Shown here piece after piece: positions 6,961 through 15,918 of a DNA stretch of 35,352 nt; position 1 is the stretch's first letter; the number at the start of each line of letters is the position of its first letter. The stretch covers positions 1 to 35,352 of the forward strand of contig QFQY01000047.1 in the NCBI GenBank assembly GCA_003248805.1, written 5' to 3'. The DNA comes from Chelatococcus sp. (lineage in GTDB: Bacteria; Pseudomonadota; Alphaproteobacteria; Rhizobiales; Beijerinckiaceae). The notes under the pieces were generated by a model. The model searched no databases. It was not told the origin of the DNA and saw only the letters and a list, made by a program, of their open reading frames with translations. The translations under genes and the position numbers were made by a program.

Positions 6961-7917
6961 TCAGACGCGGGCCTTGGCGGTCTTCGCGACCTGGCCCTCG
7001 GCATCGGACGTGCTGTCGAGGCGGCCGGCACGCACGTCGAAATAGAGCAGCACCGGCGTCGAGATGAACATCGCCGAATAGGTGCAGACCACCACGCCGA
7101 ACAGCATCACGAGCGCGAAGCCCTCGATCGCCGTGCCGCCGAACAGCACCAGCGCGATCAGCGCGAGCACCGTCGTGGTCGAGGTGATCGCCGTGCGCGA
7201 GAGCGTCGTGTTGACCGAGAGGTCGAGCAGGTCCGGGATCGGCATGGTCTTGTAGCGGCGCAGCAATTCGCGCGTGCGGTCGAACACGACGACGGTCTCG
7301 TTCAGCGAATAGCCGACGATGGTCAGGATCGCGGCGATCGAGGTCAGGTTGAACTCGAGCTGCGTGATCAGGAAGAAGCCGACCGTGAGGACGATGTCGT
7401 GCAGGGTGCCGATAATGGCGCCGAGCGCGAGCTGAACCTCGAAGCGGAACCAGAGATAGATCAGCACGCCGATGATCGCGAGCACGACGCCGAGCGTGCC
7501 GGCCTGCACCAGCTCTCCGGAGACGCGCGGCCCGACCGTCTCGACCCGGCGGAAGTCATAGCCCTGCTGGAAGGCCTCGCGGGCCTTCACCACCACCTGC
7601 TGCTGCGCCGCCTCGCCGCCCGGCTGCAGGGCGAAGCGCATCGAGACCTCGCCGGCCTGTCCGAACTCCTGCACCTCCGCCTCGCCCAGGCCGAGCCCGT
7701 TGGCGGTCTGGCGCAGCTGCGCGATGTCGACCTGGCCGCTCTTGATCTGCATCTCGATCAGCGTGCCGCCCTTGAAGTCGATGCCGAAATTCAGGCCGAC
7801 GGTCAGGAACAGCACGAGCACGAGCACCGAATAGGCGGCCGACAGCGGATAGCTGTAGCGCCTGAAGCGGACGATCTTGAACTTGGTGTTGTCGGGAACG
7901 ATGCGAAGCAGACGCAT
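6961..7917 (-). CDS. secF: Protein translocase subunit SecF
   Basis: SecF works with SecD and YajC at the SecYEG translocon, using proton motive force to help pull exported proteins across the inner membrane. 318 aa. An N-terminal membrane helix (YPLSAAYSVLVLVLFLTVGL) is followed by the family signature NFGIDFKGGTLIEMQI, a periplasmic domain (about residues 60-140), and a C-terminal block of five membrane helices containing GYSLNETVVVFDRTRE and TTLSRTAITSTTTVLALIAL, both SecF hallmarks. Start ATG 7917 lies 25 bases after the secD stop. Part of the minus-strand run yajC-secD-secF-NDUFAF3-like-NDUFAF6-like. Confidence 0.96.
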   Translation of the reverse strand: MRLLRIVPDNTKFKIVRFRRYSYPLSAAYSVLVLVLFLTVGLNFGIDFKGGTLIEMQIKSGQVDIAQLRQTANGLGLGEAEVQEFGQAGEVSMRFALQPGGEAAQQQVVVKAREAFQQGYDFRRVETVGPRVSGELVQAGTLGVVLAIIGVLIYLWFRFEVQLALGAIIGTLHDIVLTVGFFLITQLEFNLTSIAAILTIVGYSLNETVVVFDRTRELLRRYKTMPIPDLLDLSVNTTLSRTAITSTTTVLALIALVLFGGTAIEGFALVMLFGVVVCTYSAMFISTPVLLYFDVRAGRLDSTSDAEGQVAKTAKARV

Positions 7918-7942
7918 GCTCTTCTTCTCCGGATGGCAGGCG

Positions 7943-9553
7943 TCAGAACGGCAGGGCTTTCGGCCGGGCCCAGCGATACCACAGCGCGATCAGCATCCGC
8001 GTCAGCGTGACCGCCGTGATGACGGTGGTCAGGATGCCGAGGATGAAGACCACGGCGAAGCCGCGAACCGGGCCGGAGCCGAGCGAGAACAGCGCCACCG
8101 CCGCGATGAGCATGGTGACGTTCGAATCGATGATCGTCGCGAAGGCGCGCTGGAAGCCCGCCTCGAGCGCCGAGACCAGGCTGCGGCCCTGATGCTCCTC
8201 CTCGCGCATGCGCTCGTAGATCAGCACGTTGGAGTCGACCGCCGTGCCGATGGTCAGCACGATGCCGGCGATGCCGGGCAGCGTCATCGTGGCGCCGAGC
8301 GCCGACATCAGCCCCAGGATCAGGCAGACATGGACGAGCAGCGCGATGCTCGCGATCAGGCCGAACACGCCATAGGTCAGGATCATGTAGATGATGACGA
8401 GGATCGTCGCGATGACGGTCGCCTTCTTGCCGGCCTCGATCGAATCCTCGCCGAGGCCCGGACCGACGGTGCGCTCCTCGACGATGGTCATCTTGGCGGG
8501 CAGCGCGCCGGCGCGCAGCAGGATCGCGAGGTTGTTGACCTGCTCGACCGTGAAATTGCCCGAGATCTGGCCCGAGCCGCCCGTGATCGGCGACTGGACG
8601 ACGGGGGCCGAGATCACTTTGTTGTCGAGCACGATCGCCAGGGCGCGGCCGAGATTCTCGGTCGTGATCTGGCCGAAGCGCTGGGCGCCGCGGATGTTGA
8701 AGCGGAAATTGACGATCGGCTGCGAGCTCCGCGAATCGAAGGCGGGCTGCGCGTCGACGAGGTCGGCGCCGTCGACGACCGGCTGGCGCGCGACCGGGAT
8801 CGGCTGGCCGCCGGCATCCTGCGAGGGCAGCATGTCGACATCGGTCGCGCCGGGCTCGGCCACGAGGCGGAATTCGAGCCGCGCCGTCTGGCCGAGAATG
8901 TCCTTCAGGCGCTGGGGATCCTGCAGGCCGGGAACCTGCACGAGAATGCGGTCGAGCCCCTGGCGCTGGATGTTCGGCTCCGTCGTGCCGAGCGCGTCGA
9001 CGCGGCGGCGCAGCACTTCCATGGCCTGCTCGACGGCACGGCGCACGCGCTCGTTCGCGCCGGCCTCGGTCACCGAAAGCTGGATCAGCCCGTCGGGCTG
9101 CTCGTTGAGGGCGATCGACTGGTTGCCCGAAGGTCCGAAGGCGCCGAGCGTGCCGACCGGCTGCGCCAGCTCGCGCAGCTTCGGCATCAGCCGCGCGCGC
9201 TCGGCCGCATCCGGCACGCGCAGCTGCACGCCGCGCGCTGTCAGCCCGATGCCGCCCTGGATCGAGACCTTCTCCTCGCGCAGGATGCGGCGCACGTCGT
9301 CGCGAAGCTGCGTCACCTGGCCGCGCACCAGATCGGCGCGGTCGACCTCGAGCAGGACGTGCGAGCCGCCCTGAAGGTCGAGGCCGAGCACCATCGCGTG
9401 TATCGGCAGCAGGAAGCGCGGAATCCAGGACGGCGCGTTCTGCTCGATCGCCTTGCGCGTCGCGGGGGAGAACAGGTTCGGAAGCGCCAGCCCGCAGCCG
9501 ACCAGCAGCACGAGAAGAACGACGATGACCTTGCGGGCCTGGAAACGAAGCAT
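7943..9553 (-). CDS. secD: Protein translocase subunit SecD
   Basis: 536 aa, the usual length. One N-terminal membrane helix (VIVVLLVLLVGCGLALPNLF) precedes the signature VLGLDLQGGSHVLLEVD (about residues 54-70). Then comes the large periplasmic P1 domain with QRQGLDRILVQVPGLQDPQR and FRFNIRGAQRFGQ-type segments, and five C-terminal helices with LPGIAGIVLTIGTAVDSNVL, the proton-path region shared with SecF. It acts with SecF and YajC at the Sec translocon. It lies downstream of yajC on the minus strand with a 63-base gap that has no terminator, so co-transcription is expected. Confidence 0.97.
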   Translation of the reverse strand: MLRFQARKVIVVLLVLLVGCGLALPNLFSPATRKAIEQNAPSWIPRFLLPIHAMVLGLDLQGGSHVLLEVDRADLVRGQVTQLRDDVRRILREEKVSIQGGIGLTARGVQLRVPDAAERARLMPKLRELAQPVGTLGAFGPSGNQSIALNEQPDGLIQLSVTEAGANERVRRAVEQAMEVLRRRVDALGTTEPNIQRQGLDRILVQVPGLQDPQRLKDILGQTARLEFRLVAEPGATDVDMLPSQDAGGQPIPVARQPVVDGADLVDAQPAFDSRSSQPIVNFRFNIRGAQRFGQITTENLGRALAIVLDNKVISAPVVQSPITGGSGQISGNFTVEQVNNLAILLRAGALPAKMTIVEERTVGPGLGEDSIEAGKKATVIATILVIIYMILTYGVFGLIASIALLVHVCLILGLMSALGATMTLPGIAGIVLTIGTAVDSNVLIYERMREEEHQGRSLVSALEAGFQRAFATIIDSNVTMLIAAVALFSLGSGPVRGFAVVFILGILTTVITAVTLTRMLIALWYRWARPKALPF

Positions 9554-9616
9554 TGGCCTGGAGAACCCTGTTGCCGCGCCCGCGCCGATCCCGGGGACCG
9601 GCGCCGGCGCCCTCGA

Positions 9617-9943
9617 TCAGCTCTTGACCGGCTCGCCCTTGGCGCGGACGTCCTGGATCATGCCGCGCACGAGGCGCACACGCACGCCGTCGGCGATCTC
9701 GGCCTCGATCTCGGCGTCGTCGACGACCTTGGTGACCTTGGCGATCAGGCCGCCCGTGGTGACGATGGTGTCGCCGCGACGGACGTTCTTCACCAGCTCC
9801 TGATGCGACTTCACGCGCTTCTGCTGCGGGCGGATGATCAGGAACCACATGATCACGAAGATCAGCAGGAACGGCACGAGCTGGAGCAGCATGTCGGTGC
9901 CGCCACCGGCTCCCGGAGCCTGGGCGAAAGCGGGGGTGATCAC
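9617..9943 (-). CDS. yajC: Sec translocon accessory subunit YajC
   Basis: 108 aa. One membrane helix near the N-terminus (LLQLVPFLLIFVIMWFLIIRPQQ) is followed by the family signature RPQQKRVKSHQELVKNVRRGD and TIVTTGGLIAKVTKV, then an acidic C-terminal beta domain. YajC binds SecDF and the holotranslocon. It is the first gene of the minus-strand run with secD and secF. Its promoter must lie in 9944-10229, shared with the divergent DUF815 gene. Confidence 0.95.
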   Translation of the reverse strand: MITPAFAQAPGAGGGTDMLLQLVPFLLIFVIMWFLIIRPQQKRVKSHQELVKNVRRGDTIVTTGGLIAKVTKVVDDAEIEAEIADGVRVRLVRGMIQDVRAKGEPVKS

Positions 9944-10229
9944 GAACCAACTCCTTCAAGACGGCGGCAAGCCGGACGACAGCGCGGCACCGCCGGCCGC
10001 TGGCACTGCAAGGATATCGCCCGAACCGAAAAACGGGCGGGACTATAGCCAGCGACGGCGGCAAATCAATCGGATGCGGGAGATGGCCTCCACGCCTGCC
10101 CTCACCTATGGGGTCGCCGTCCTTCGCGCAATGGCCTTGCCTTCGCCGTCCCGGTGCGCTTAACCGTTTTCACCGTACCGTACCGTTCGTTACGGACCCG
10201 AGAGACCGGCCCAAGCGAGGGTGTTTCCG
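9944..10229. promoter_or_regulatory. Divergent promoter region with ACCGT repeats
   Basis: Intergenic region between yajC (minus) and the DUF815 ATPase (plus). Three tandem ACCGT units (10172-10186) and a fourth at 10163-10167 sit about 45 bases ahead of the ATPase start, next to TTACGG. They could be a regulator site, but no known motif is recognised. Confidence 0.35.
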
Positions 10230-11108
10230 ATGACAGACGCCGCCCCCGACCTGACGCTCGCCACGCTGATGCGCATCGCCGACGCGCTCGACCGGCTCGC
10301 GCCGCCACCGCGCCGCGCCGCCGACCTCACGCTGGCGGACGCCTTCGTCTGGCACGCGGCCTCGGCGGAACTCGTCCCGGTCGCCAAGGTCAACCGCGTC
10401 GCGCTGACGCTCCTGCGCGGCGTAGACCGCGTCCGCGACACGCTGGCGGAGAACACGGAGCGCTTCGCCAAGGGGCTGCCCGCCAACAACGTGCTGCTCT
10501 GGGGCGCGCGCGGCATGGGCAAGTCCTCGCTGGTCAAGGCCGTGCACGCCGACACCAACGCCCGCCTCCCCGGCGGCGAGCGGCCGCTGAAGCTGATCGA
10601 GATCCATCGCGAGGACATCGAGAGCCTGCCCGTCCTGATGGGCGTCATCAAGGCCGATCCGCACCGGGCCATCGTGTTCTGCGACGACCTCTCCTTCGAC
10701 AGCGACGACACCTCCTACAAGTCGCTGAAGGCGGCGCTGGACGGCGGCGTCGAGGGACGCCCCGACAATGTCGTGTTCTACGCCACCTCGAATCGCCGCC
10801 ACCTCCTGCCGCGCGACATGCTCGACAACGAGCGCTCGACCGCGATCAACCCCGGCGAGGCCATCGAGGAAAAGGTCTCGCTGTCGGACCGCTTCGGCCT
10901 CTGGCTCGGCTTCCACAAATGCAGCCAGGACGAATATCTGCAGATGATCGACGGCTACGTCGCGCATTTCGGCCTGACGGTCGCCCCCGAGGAATTGCGC
11001 CGCGACGCGCTGGAATGGGCGACGACGCGCGGCTCCCGCTCCGGCCGCACGGCATGGCAGTACATCCAGGATCTGGCGGGACGGCTGGGGACGAAGCTCG
11101 AAAGCTGA
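10230..11108 (+). CDS. DUF815-family AAA-type ATP-binding protein
   Basis: 292 aa from ATG 10230. GCGAGG (10215-10220) is a good ribosome binding site for it; GTG 10221 is an alternative. Residues 92-99 form the Walker A motif GARGMGKS, and AIVFCDDLSFD (about 147-157) is the Walker B. Downstream, VVFYATSNRRHLLPRDM resembles the sensor-1 region, and LSDRFGLWLGFHKCSQDEYL is typical of DUF815. These are ATPases of unknown substrate, widespread in bacteria and usually single genes. No membrane segment. It stands alone between the Sec operon and an SDR, and shares a long hairpin with the SDR at the 3' end. Confidence 0.87.
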   Translation: MTDAAPDLTLATLMRIADALDRLAPPPRRAADLTLADAFVWHAASAELVPVAKVNRVALTLLRGVDRVRDTLAENTERFAKGLPANNVLLWGARGMGKSSLVKAVHADTNARLPGGERPLKLIEIHREDIESLPVLMGVIKADPHRAIVFCDDLSFDSDDTSYKSLKAALDGGVEGRPDNVVFYATSNRRHLLPRDMLDNERSTAINPGEAIEEKVSLSDRFGLWLGFHKCSQDEYLQMIDGYVAHFGLTVAPEELRRDALEWATTRGSRSGRTAWQYIQDLAGRLGTKLES

Positions 11109-11127
11109 GCGACGGCAACACTGCGCG

Positions 11128-11161
11128 TCATGATCGGGCCGGAGCGCCGGCCCGATCATGA
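11128..11161. terminator. Bidirectional hairpin between convergent genes
   Basis: Perfect 15-bp inverted repeat TCATGATCGGGCCGG / CCGGCCCGATCATGA with AGCG as loop. It lies between the DUF815 stop and the SDR stop, so it can terminate both transcripts. No strong U-tract is present. Confidence 0.65.
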
Positions 11162-11170
11162 AAGCCTTCG

Positions 11171-11932
11171 TCAGCCGCGCCCGACGAAGGGCGCGTTGGT
11201 CGCCATCACCGTGACGAAGAGAACGTTCGCCTCAGGCGGCAGGCTCGCCATGTGAAGCACCGTGGTGGCGACGTTCTCGACGTCCATCACCGCCTCCACC
11301 TTGATCGAGCCGTCGGCCTGCGGCACGCCCGTGGTCATCTTGCGTGCCATCTCGGTCAGCGCGTTGCCGATATCGACCTGCCCGACGGCGATGCCGTATT
11401 TGCGCCCGTCGAGCGAGGCGGTCTTGGTCAGGCCGGTGATGGCGTGTTTGGTCGCGGTATAAGCCACCGAATTGGGCCGTGGCGCGTGGGCCGAGATCGA
11501 GCCGTTGTTGATGATCCGTCCCCCCTGCGGCGACTGCGCCTTCATCGCCTTGAACGCGGCCTGCGTGCACAGGAACGGTCCGGTCAGATTGGTGTCGACG
11601 ACCTTCTGCCAGTCGTCCAGCGAGAGATCCTCGAGCAGGATCCCGCCGGGAGCATTGACGCCGGCGTTGTTGAACAGCACGTCGACGCGCCCGAAGGCCT
11701 CCTTCGTCTTCGCGAACAGGTTGTCGACCGAGGCCTTGTCGGTCACGTCGGTGGCGACCGCGAGCGCCCTGCCCTCGGCCGCGCCCGACAGCGCGATCGT
11801 CTCCTGCAGGGCGTCGAGCCGGCGGCCCGCCAGCACCGTGCGGTAGCCGTCCTTCAGGAAGGCGATGGCGACCGCACGGCCGACGCCCGATCCGGCGCCG
11901 GTGATGATCGCGACCTTGTCATGGGCAGCCAT
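11171..11932 (-). CDS. Short-chain dehydrogenase/reductase (SDR)
   Basis: 253 aa, classical SDR size. The N-terminal nucleotide motif is TGAGSGVG (residues 12-19), followed by NNAGVN (about 90-95), the catalytic Ser region NNGSISAHAPRPNS, and the catalytic YxxxK as YTATK. Together these predict an active NAD(P)-dependent oxidoreductase. The substrate cannot be read from the sequence; the Arg in AGRR after the second strand weakly favours NADP(H). Single gene on the minus strand, sharing the hairpin at 11128-11161 with the opposing DUF815 gene. Confidence 0.9.
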   Translation of the reverse strand: MAAHDKVAIITGAGSGVGRAVAIAFLKDGYRTVLAGRRLDALQETIALSGAAEGRALAVATDVTDKASVDNLFAKTKEAFGRVDVLFNNAGVNAPGGILLEDLSLDDWQKVVDTNLTGPFLCTQAAFKAMKAQSPQGGRIINNGSISAHAPRPNSVAYTATKHAITGLTKTASLDGRKYGIAVGQVDIGNALTEMARKMTTGVPQADGSIKVEAVMDVENVATTVLHMASLPPEANVLFVTVMATNAPFVGRG

Positions 11933-12052
11933 GGTGTTTCCTCGTGGTTTTCTGTTGGTTCAACCGATTGAATTCGGAATTCGACCATAGCAGGCGAGCC
12001 GCGCCAGGGAAGACGCCGGAGACGCATGCCGGCTCGCCGGGAGGCACGCGAC

Positions 12053-12775
12053 TCAGGCCGCCTTCTCGAGCCCGACCCGGCAGCGCGCGATGTCGACGCG
12101 CGCGGTGAGCGGCAGATGGTCCGAGGCCTTGCGGGCGAGCGGCGTGTCGTGCACCGCGAGATCGGAGACCAGCCCGCTCGGCCATGCCAGGATCCGGTCG
12201 AGCGCCAGCATCGGGCGCCGCGACGGAAAGCTCGGCAGATGCTTGGCGCTGCCGAAATGGGGTTCGAGAATGTTGAGTGCCGATTTGCGGTCGCGGCGCC
12301 ACTCGTTGAAATCCCCGAGCAGGATCGTCGGCATCGGGGCGAGTTCCAGGAAGGCGTGGAGCAGCGCGCTCGCCTGGTCGATCCGCGACCGCCGCAGCAG
12401 CCCGAGATGGGCCGCGATGACGCGGAACCGGCCCTCACCGAGGTCGAGCTCGGCCACGACGGCGCCACGGGGCTCGACGCCGGGCAGCTTCAGGCGGAAC
12501 CGCCGATAGGAGGCCGGCTCTCCCCGCACGAGCAGCGCATTGCCGTGCCAGCCATGGCCGTCCACGACATCGGACTGGACGAGCAGATGCATGCCGGTCT
12601 CGCGCAGGATCGCGGCGGGGTCGAGCAGCCCGGTCCTCTGGCCGAAACGGCGGTCCACCTCCTGAAGCGCGACGAGGTCCGCGCCGATTTCGGCGAGCAC
12701 CGCGACCGTCCTGTCGGGTCTCACGCGCCGATCCGTGCCGCGGCACTTGTGGATGTTGTAGGATGCGACCTTCAC
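12053..12775 (-). CDS. Endonuclease/exonuclease/phosphatase (EEP) family protein, YbhP-like
   Basis: 240 aa, GTG start at 12775 with GAGG ahead of it. EEP-fold signatures occur in order: VASYNIHKCRG (Asn for metal binding), VALQEVDRR (catalytic Glu), VIAAHLGLL, ILLGDFNEWR (catalytic Asp and Asn), LALDRILA and ASDHLPL (catalytic His). All key residues are present, so it should be an active metal-dependent phosphodiesterase, on nucleic acid, phospholipid or another phosphate ester. It starts 19 bases after the stop of a cardiolipin synthase gene. The same pairing occurs in E. coli as ybhP-clsB, which favours a lipid-linked role. No signal peptide is seen. Confidence 0.85.
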   Translation of the reverse strand: MKVASYNIHKCRGTDRRVRPDRTVAVLAEIGADLVALQEVDRRFGQRTGLLDPAAILRETGMHLLVQSDVVDGHGWHGNALLVRGEPASYRRFRLKLPGVEPRGAVVAELDLGEGRFRVIAAHLGLLRRSRIDQASALLHAFLELAPMPTILLGDFNEWRRDRKSALNILEPHFGSAKHLPSFPSRRPMLALDRILAWPSGLVSDLAVHDTPLARKASDHLPLTARVDIARCRVGLEKAA

Positions 12776-12794
12776 CGGACCTCGCTCGTCGACA

Positions 12795-14222
12795 CTAGAG
12801 ATAAGGCATCAGCAGGCGGGCTGCCGCATCACGAATTTTCACGAAAGGCCAGCGCCCGTCGATCTCCTCGAGCGTGATGGGATCGACCCGCTTGGCGTCG
12901 ATGATGCCGTTGAGGCGCCGCGCCAGCACGGGATCGTAGAACTCCATCGTGATCTCGAAGTTCAGGCGCAGGCTCCGCGCGTCCCAGTTGGCGCTGCCGA
13001 TCAGGCACCAGGATTCGTCGACCGTCGCCAGCTTCGAGTGGTCGAAGGGCGGCGGCGAGCGCCAGAGACGGCAGCCGGCCTTGATGAGCGGCCGGATATG
13101 CGCCTGCATGGCCCATCCCATCAGCAGGTGGTTGTTGACGGCCGGGATGACGATATGGACCTCGACCCCTCTCAGCGCGGCGAGCTGGAGCGCGGTCAGG
13201 ACCTGCTCGTCCGGCAGGAAATAGGGCGTCGCGATTCGCAAGCTGGAAGAGGCCGAATTGATCGCGCAGAGCAGGACCAGCAGCAGCTGGTCGACGCTCT
13301 GGTCCGGCCCAGACGAGATCGACCGCGCCGGCGCGCTGCCGCCGGCATGCGTCGCCGGGAACCAGTCCGGGCCGTCGAGAACCTCGGACGTCGAGAACGT
13401 CCAGTCGTCCTGGAAGCTCTCGGCGACCTGCCGCACCACCGGCCCCTCGACCATGAAGTGAACGTCGCGCACCGGCTCGCGCGGCTGCGTCGCCAGCAGG
13501 TTGTCGGCGCCGATGTTGAGCCCGCCGACAAAAGCCTTGCTGCCGTCGATGACGAGAATCTTCTTGTGCAGCCGCAGGTCGAGCAGCGGCATCTTCCACG
13601 GCAGCAGCGAATGCAGGTAGCGCGCGGCGGGCACCTCCAGCGCGCGCAGCCGGTGATAGGCGCGCGAGAACAGGAAGCCGCCGCCGAACCCGTCGATGAG
13701 GACCCGCACGGCGACGCCACGGCGATGGGCGCGGGCCAGCGCGTCGATGAAGCGCAGGCCGAGCGCGTCGGTCCGGAAGATGAAGGTCGAGAGCGCGATG
13801 CTGGTCGTCGCGGCGTCGATCGCCGCCAGCATCCGCGGATAGGCCTCGTCCCCGCAGTCCAGCACCGCGACGACCGTGCCCGGCTCGGTCGGAAGCCCGG
13901 TGATCCGGGCGGCCGCGACCGCGAGGCTGCCCGTCGGCCCGACCGGCGCAAGCCCGGTGACGGCGGGCGCCGCACCGCCGCCAGTCGCGCCGCGCAGGCG
14001 GCGCGCGCGCCGCTTCACCCGGTTGATTCCGAAGCCGAGATAGAGCAGCGGGCCGAAGAAGGGCGACAGCCACGCCAGCCCGATCCAGCCGATTGCGGCG
14101 GGAACCTCGCGCTTCCGGATCAGGGCGTGCAGCGTCACCGCGCCGGCGCTGGCGAAATGCACAACGGTCAGCAGCAGCGGGACGTGGTCGAAGAGATCGA
14201 GGAGCGGCGCGGCGGTATCCAT
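12795..14222 (-). CDS. cls: Cardiolipin synthase, phospholipase D superfamily
   Basis: About 475 aa from ATG 14222; GTG 14249 would add nine residues. Two N-terminal membrane helices (VPLLLTVVHFASAGAVTLHAL and AAIGWIGLAWLSPFFGPLLYLGFGI) anchor it in the inner membrane. Two phospholipase D domains follow, with HxK motifs HKKILVIDGSKAFVGGLN and HSKLATVDESWCLIGSANWD. Length and layout match bacterial Cls, which makes cardiolipin from phosphatidylglycerol or related donors. Overlap with the EEP gene is nil, but they are only 19 bases apart on one strand and probably form an operon like clsB-ybhP. The exact donor (PG or PE) cannot be told. Confidence 0.9.
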   Translation of the reverse strand: MDTAAPLLDLFDHVPLLLTVVHFASAGAVTLHALIRKREVPAAIGWIGLAWLSPFFGPLLYLGFGINRVKRRARRLRGATGGGAAPAVTGLAPVGPTGSLAVAAARITGLPTEPGTVVAVLDCGDEAYPRMLAAIDAATTSIALSTFIFRTDALGLRFIDALARAHRRGVAVRVLIDGFGGGFLFSRAYHRLRALEVPAARYLHSLLPWKMPLLDLRLHKKILVIDGSKAFVGGLNIGADNLLATQPREPVRDVHFMVEGPVVRQVAESFQDDWTFSTSEVLDGPDWFPATHAGGSAPARSISSGPDQSVDQLLLVLLCAINSASSSLRIATPYFLPDEQVLTALQLAALRGVEVHIVIPAVNNHLLMGWAMQAHIRPLIKAGCRLWRSPPPFDHSKLATVDESWCLIGSANWDARSLRLNFEITMEFYDPVLARRLNGIIDAKRVDPITLEEIDGRWPFVKIRDAAARLLMPYL

Positions 14223-14310
14223 AGGCCTGCGAGACTTACTACGAACCACGGCGCTTGGACATCGCCGGGGCGGCGCGCCGGCCGCGCATGCGCGGCCTCA
14301 CATCGCGGCC

Positions 14311-15918
14311 TCACATGCGGAAGACGCCGAATTTGGTCTCCGGGATCGGCGCGTTGAGGCAGGCGGAGAAGGCGAGCGCCAGCACGCGCCGCGTCTCGGA
14401 GGGCAGGATGATGCCGTCGTCCCAGAGCCGCGCGGTCGCGAAGTAAGGCGACCCCTCTTCTTCATAACGATTGCGGATCGGCGCCTTGAACGCCTCCTCG
14501 TCGCCGGCCGACCATTGCTTGCCCTCGGCCTCGATGTTGTCGCGGCGCACGGTGGCGAGCACGCTGGCGGCCTGCTCGCCGCCCATCACCGAGATCCGCG
14601 AATTCGGCCAGGTGAAGAGGAAGCGCGGCGAATAGGCCCGTCCGCACATGCCGTAATTGCCGGCGCCGAAGGAGCCGCCGACGAGCACGGTGATCTTGGG
14701 AACGCGCGCCGATGCCACCGCCGTGACCAGCTTCGCCCCGTCCTTGGCGATGCCGCGCGTCTCGAACTCGCGGCCGACCATGAAGCCGGTGATGTTCTGC
14801 AGGAAGAGCAGCGGAATCCGGCGCTGGCAGCACAGTTCGATGAAATGCGCGCCCTTCAGCGCGCTCTCCGAGAACAGGATGCCGTTGTTGGCGATGATCC
14901 CCACCGGAATGCCGTGGATGCGGGCGAAGCCCGTCACCAGCGTCGTGCCGTAGAGCTTCTTGAACTCGTCGAATTCCGAGCCGTCGACGAGCCGGGCGAC
15001 GACCTCGCGGATGTCGTATTGCTTCTTGAGATCGGTCGGCACGACGGCATCGAGTTCGGCCGGATCGTAGAGCGGCTCCACCGGCTCGGCGATGTCGATA
15101 TCGGGCCGCTTCACGCTGTTGAGGTTGCCGGCGATCCGCCGTGCGATGGCGAGCGCATGGCCGTCGTCGCCGGCATAGTGGTCGGCGACGCCGGACAGGC
15201 GGGCATGCACGTCCGCGCCGCCGAGATCCTCGGCCGAGACCACCTCGCCCGTCGCCGCCTTCACCAGCGGCGGGCCGCCCAGAAAGATCGTGCCCTGGTT
15301 TTTGACGATGATCGTCTCGTCCGACATCGCCGGCACATAGGCGCCGCCGGCCGTGCAGGACCCCATCACCACCGCGATCTGGGGAATGCCCTCGGCGGAC
15401 AGCGTCGCCTGATTGTAGAAGATGCGCCCGAAATGCTCGCGGTCGGGAAAGACCTCGGTCTGGTGCGGCAGGTTCGCCCCGCCCGAATCGACCAGGTAGA
15501 TGCAGGGCAGACGGTTCTCGCGGGCGATCTCCTGCGCGCGCAGATGCTTCTTCACCGTCATCGGATAGTAGGTGCCGCCTTTGATCGTCGCGTCGTTGCA
15601 GACGATCATGCATTCGCGCCCGCCGACGCGCCCGATGCCGGCGATCATGCCGGCGCCATGGACATCGCCCTCATACATGCCGAAGGCGGCGAGCGATCCG
15701 ATCTCGAGGAAGGCCGAGCCGGGGTCGGTCAGGCGCAGCACGCGCTCGCGGGGAAGCAGCTTGCCGCGCGCGACATGGCGCTCGCGGGATTTCGCGTTGC
15801 CGCCGAGCGCGGCGGTGGCACGCCGCTCGGTGAGCTCGGCGCGCAGGCTCTGCCACGCCTCCGCATTGGCGCGGGCCTCGGAGGACTCGGGATCGACCTT
15901 GCTCTCGATGACCGGCAC
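14311..15918 (-). CDS. mccB: Methylcrotonyl-CoA carboxylase beta (carboxyltransferase) subunit
   Basis: 535 aa, GTG start at 15918 with GGAGG upstream. Carboxyltransferase signatures of MCC-beta include RERHVARGKLLPRERV, FGMYEGDVHGAGMIAGIGRV, CNDATIKGGTYYPMTVKKHLR, CIYLVDSGGANLPHQ, MGSCTAGGAYVPAMSDE and GTIFLGGPPLVKAATGE. MccB transfers carboxylate from biotin to 3-methylcrotonyl-CoA in leucine breakdown. The normal partner, a biotin-carrying MccA, is not adjacent; the only biotin carboxylase in the window (29806-31806) looks like PccA. The gene stands alone on the minus strand, ending near the cls start. Geranyl-CoA carboxylase is a less likely alternative. Confidence 0.88.
   Translation of the reverse strand: MPVIESKVDPESSEARANAEAWQSLRAELTERRATAALGGNAKSRERHVARGKLLPRERVLRLTDPGSAFLEIGSLAAFGMYEGDVHGAGMIAGIGRVGGRECMIVCNDATIKGGTYYPMTVKKHLRAQEIARENRLPCIYLVDSGGANLPHQTEVFPDREHFGRIFYNQATLSAEGIPQIAVVMGSCTAGGAYVPAMSDETIIVKNQGTIFLGGPPLVKAATGEVVSAEDLGGADVHARLSGVADHYAGDDGHALAIARRIAGNLNSVKRPDIDIAEPVEPLYDPAELDAVVPTDLKKQYDIREVVARLVDGSEFDEFKKLYGTTLVTGFARIHGIPVGIIANNGILFSESALKGAHFIELCCQRRIPLLFLQNITGFMVGREFETRGIAKDGAKLVTAVASARVPKITVLVGGSFGAGNYGMCGRAYSPRFLFTWPNSRISVMGGEQAASVLATVRRDNIEAEGKQWSAGDEEAFKAPIRNRYEEEGSPYFATARLWDDGIILPSETRRVLALAFSACLNAPIPETKFGVFRM

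Noticed and set aside
7877..10048. A 723-codon plus-strand frame opposite secD/yajC
   Set aside because: Antisense shadow produced by high GC at third codon positions; composition (Asp/Arg/His/Gln) is typical of such shadows.
7803..10064. A 753-codon open frame on the minus strand across secD and yajC
   Set aside because: It is Arg/Ala/Pro-rich, overlaps secD and yajC in another phase, and has no ribosome binding site or domain; SecD and YajC are unmistakable.
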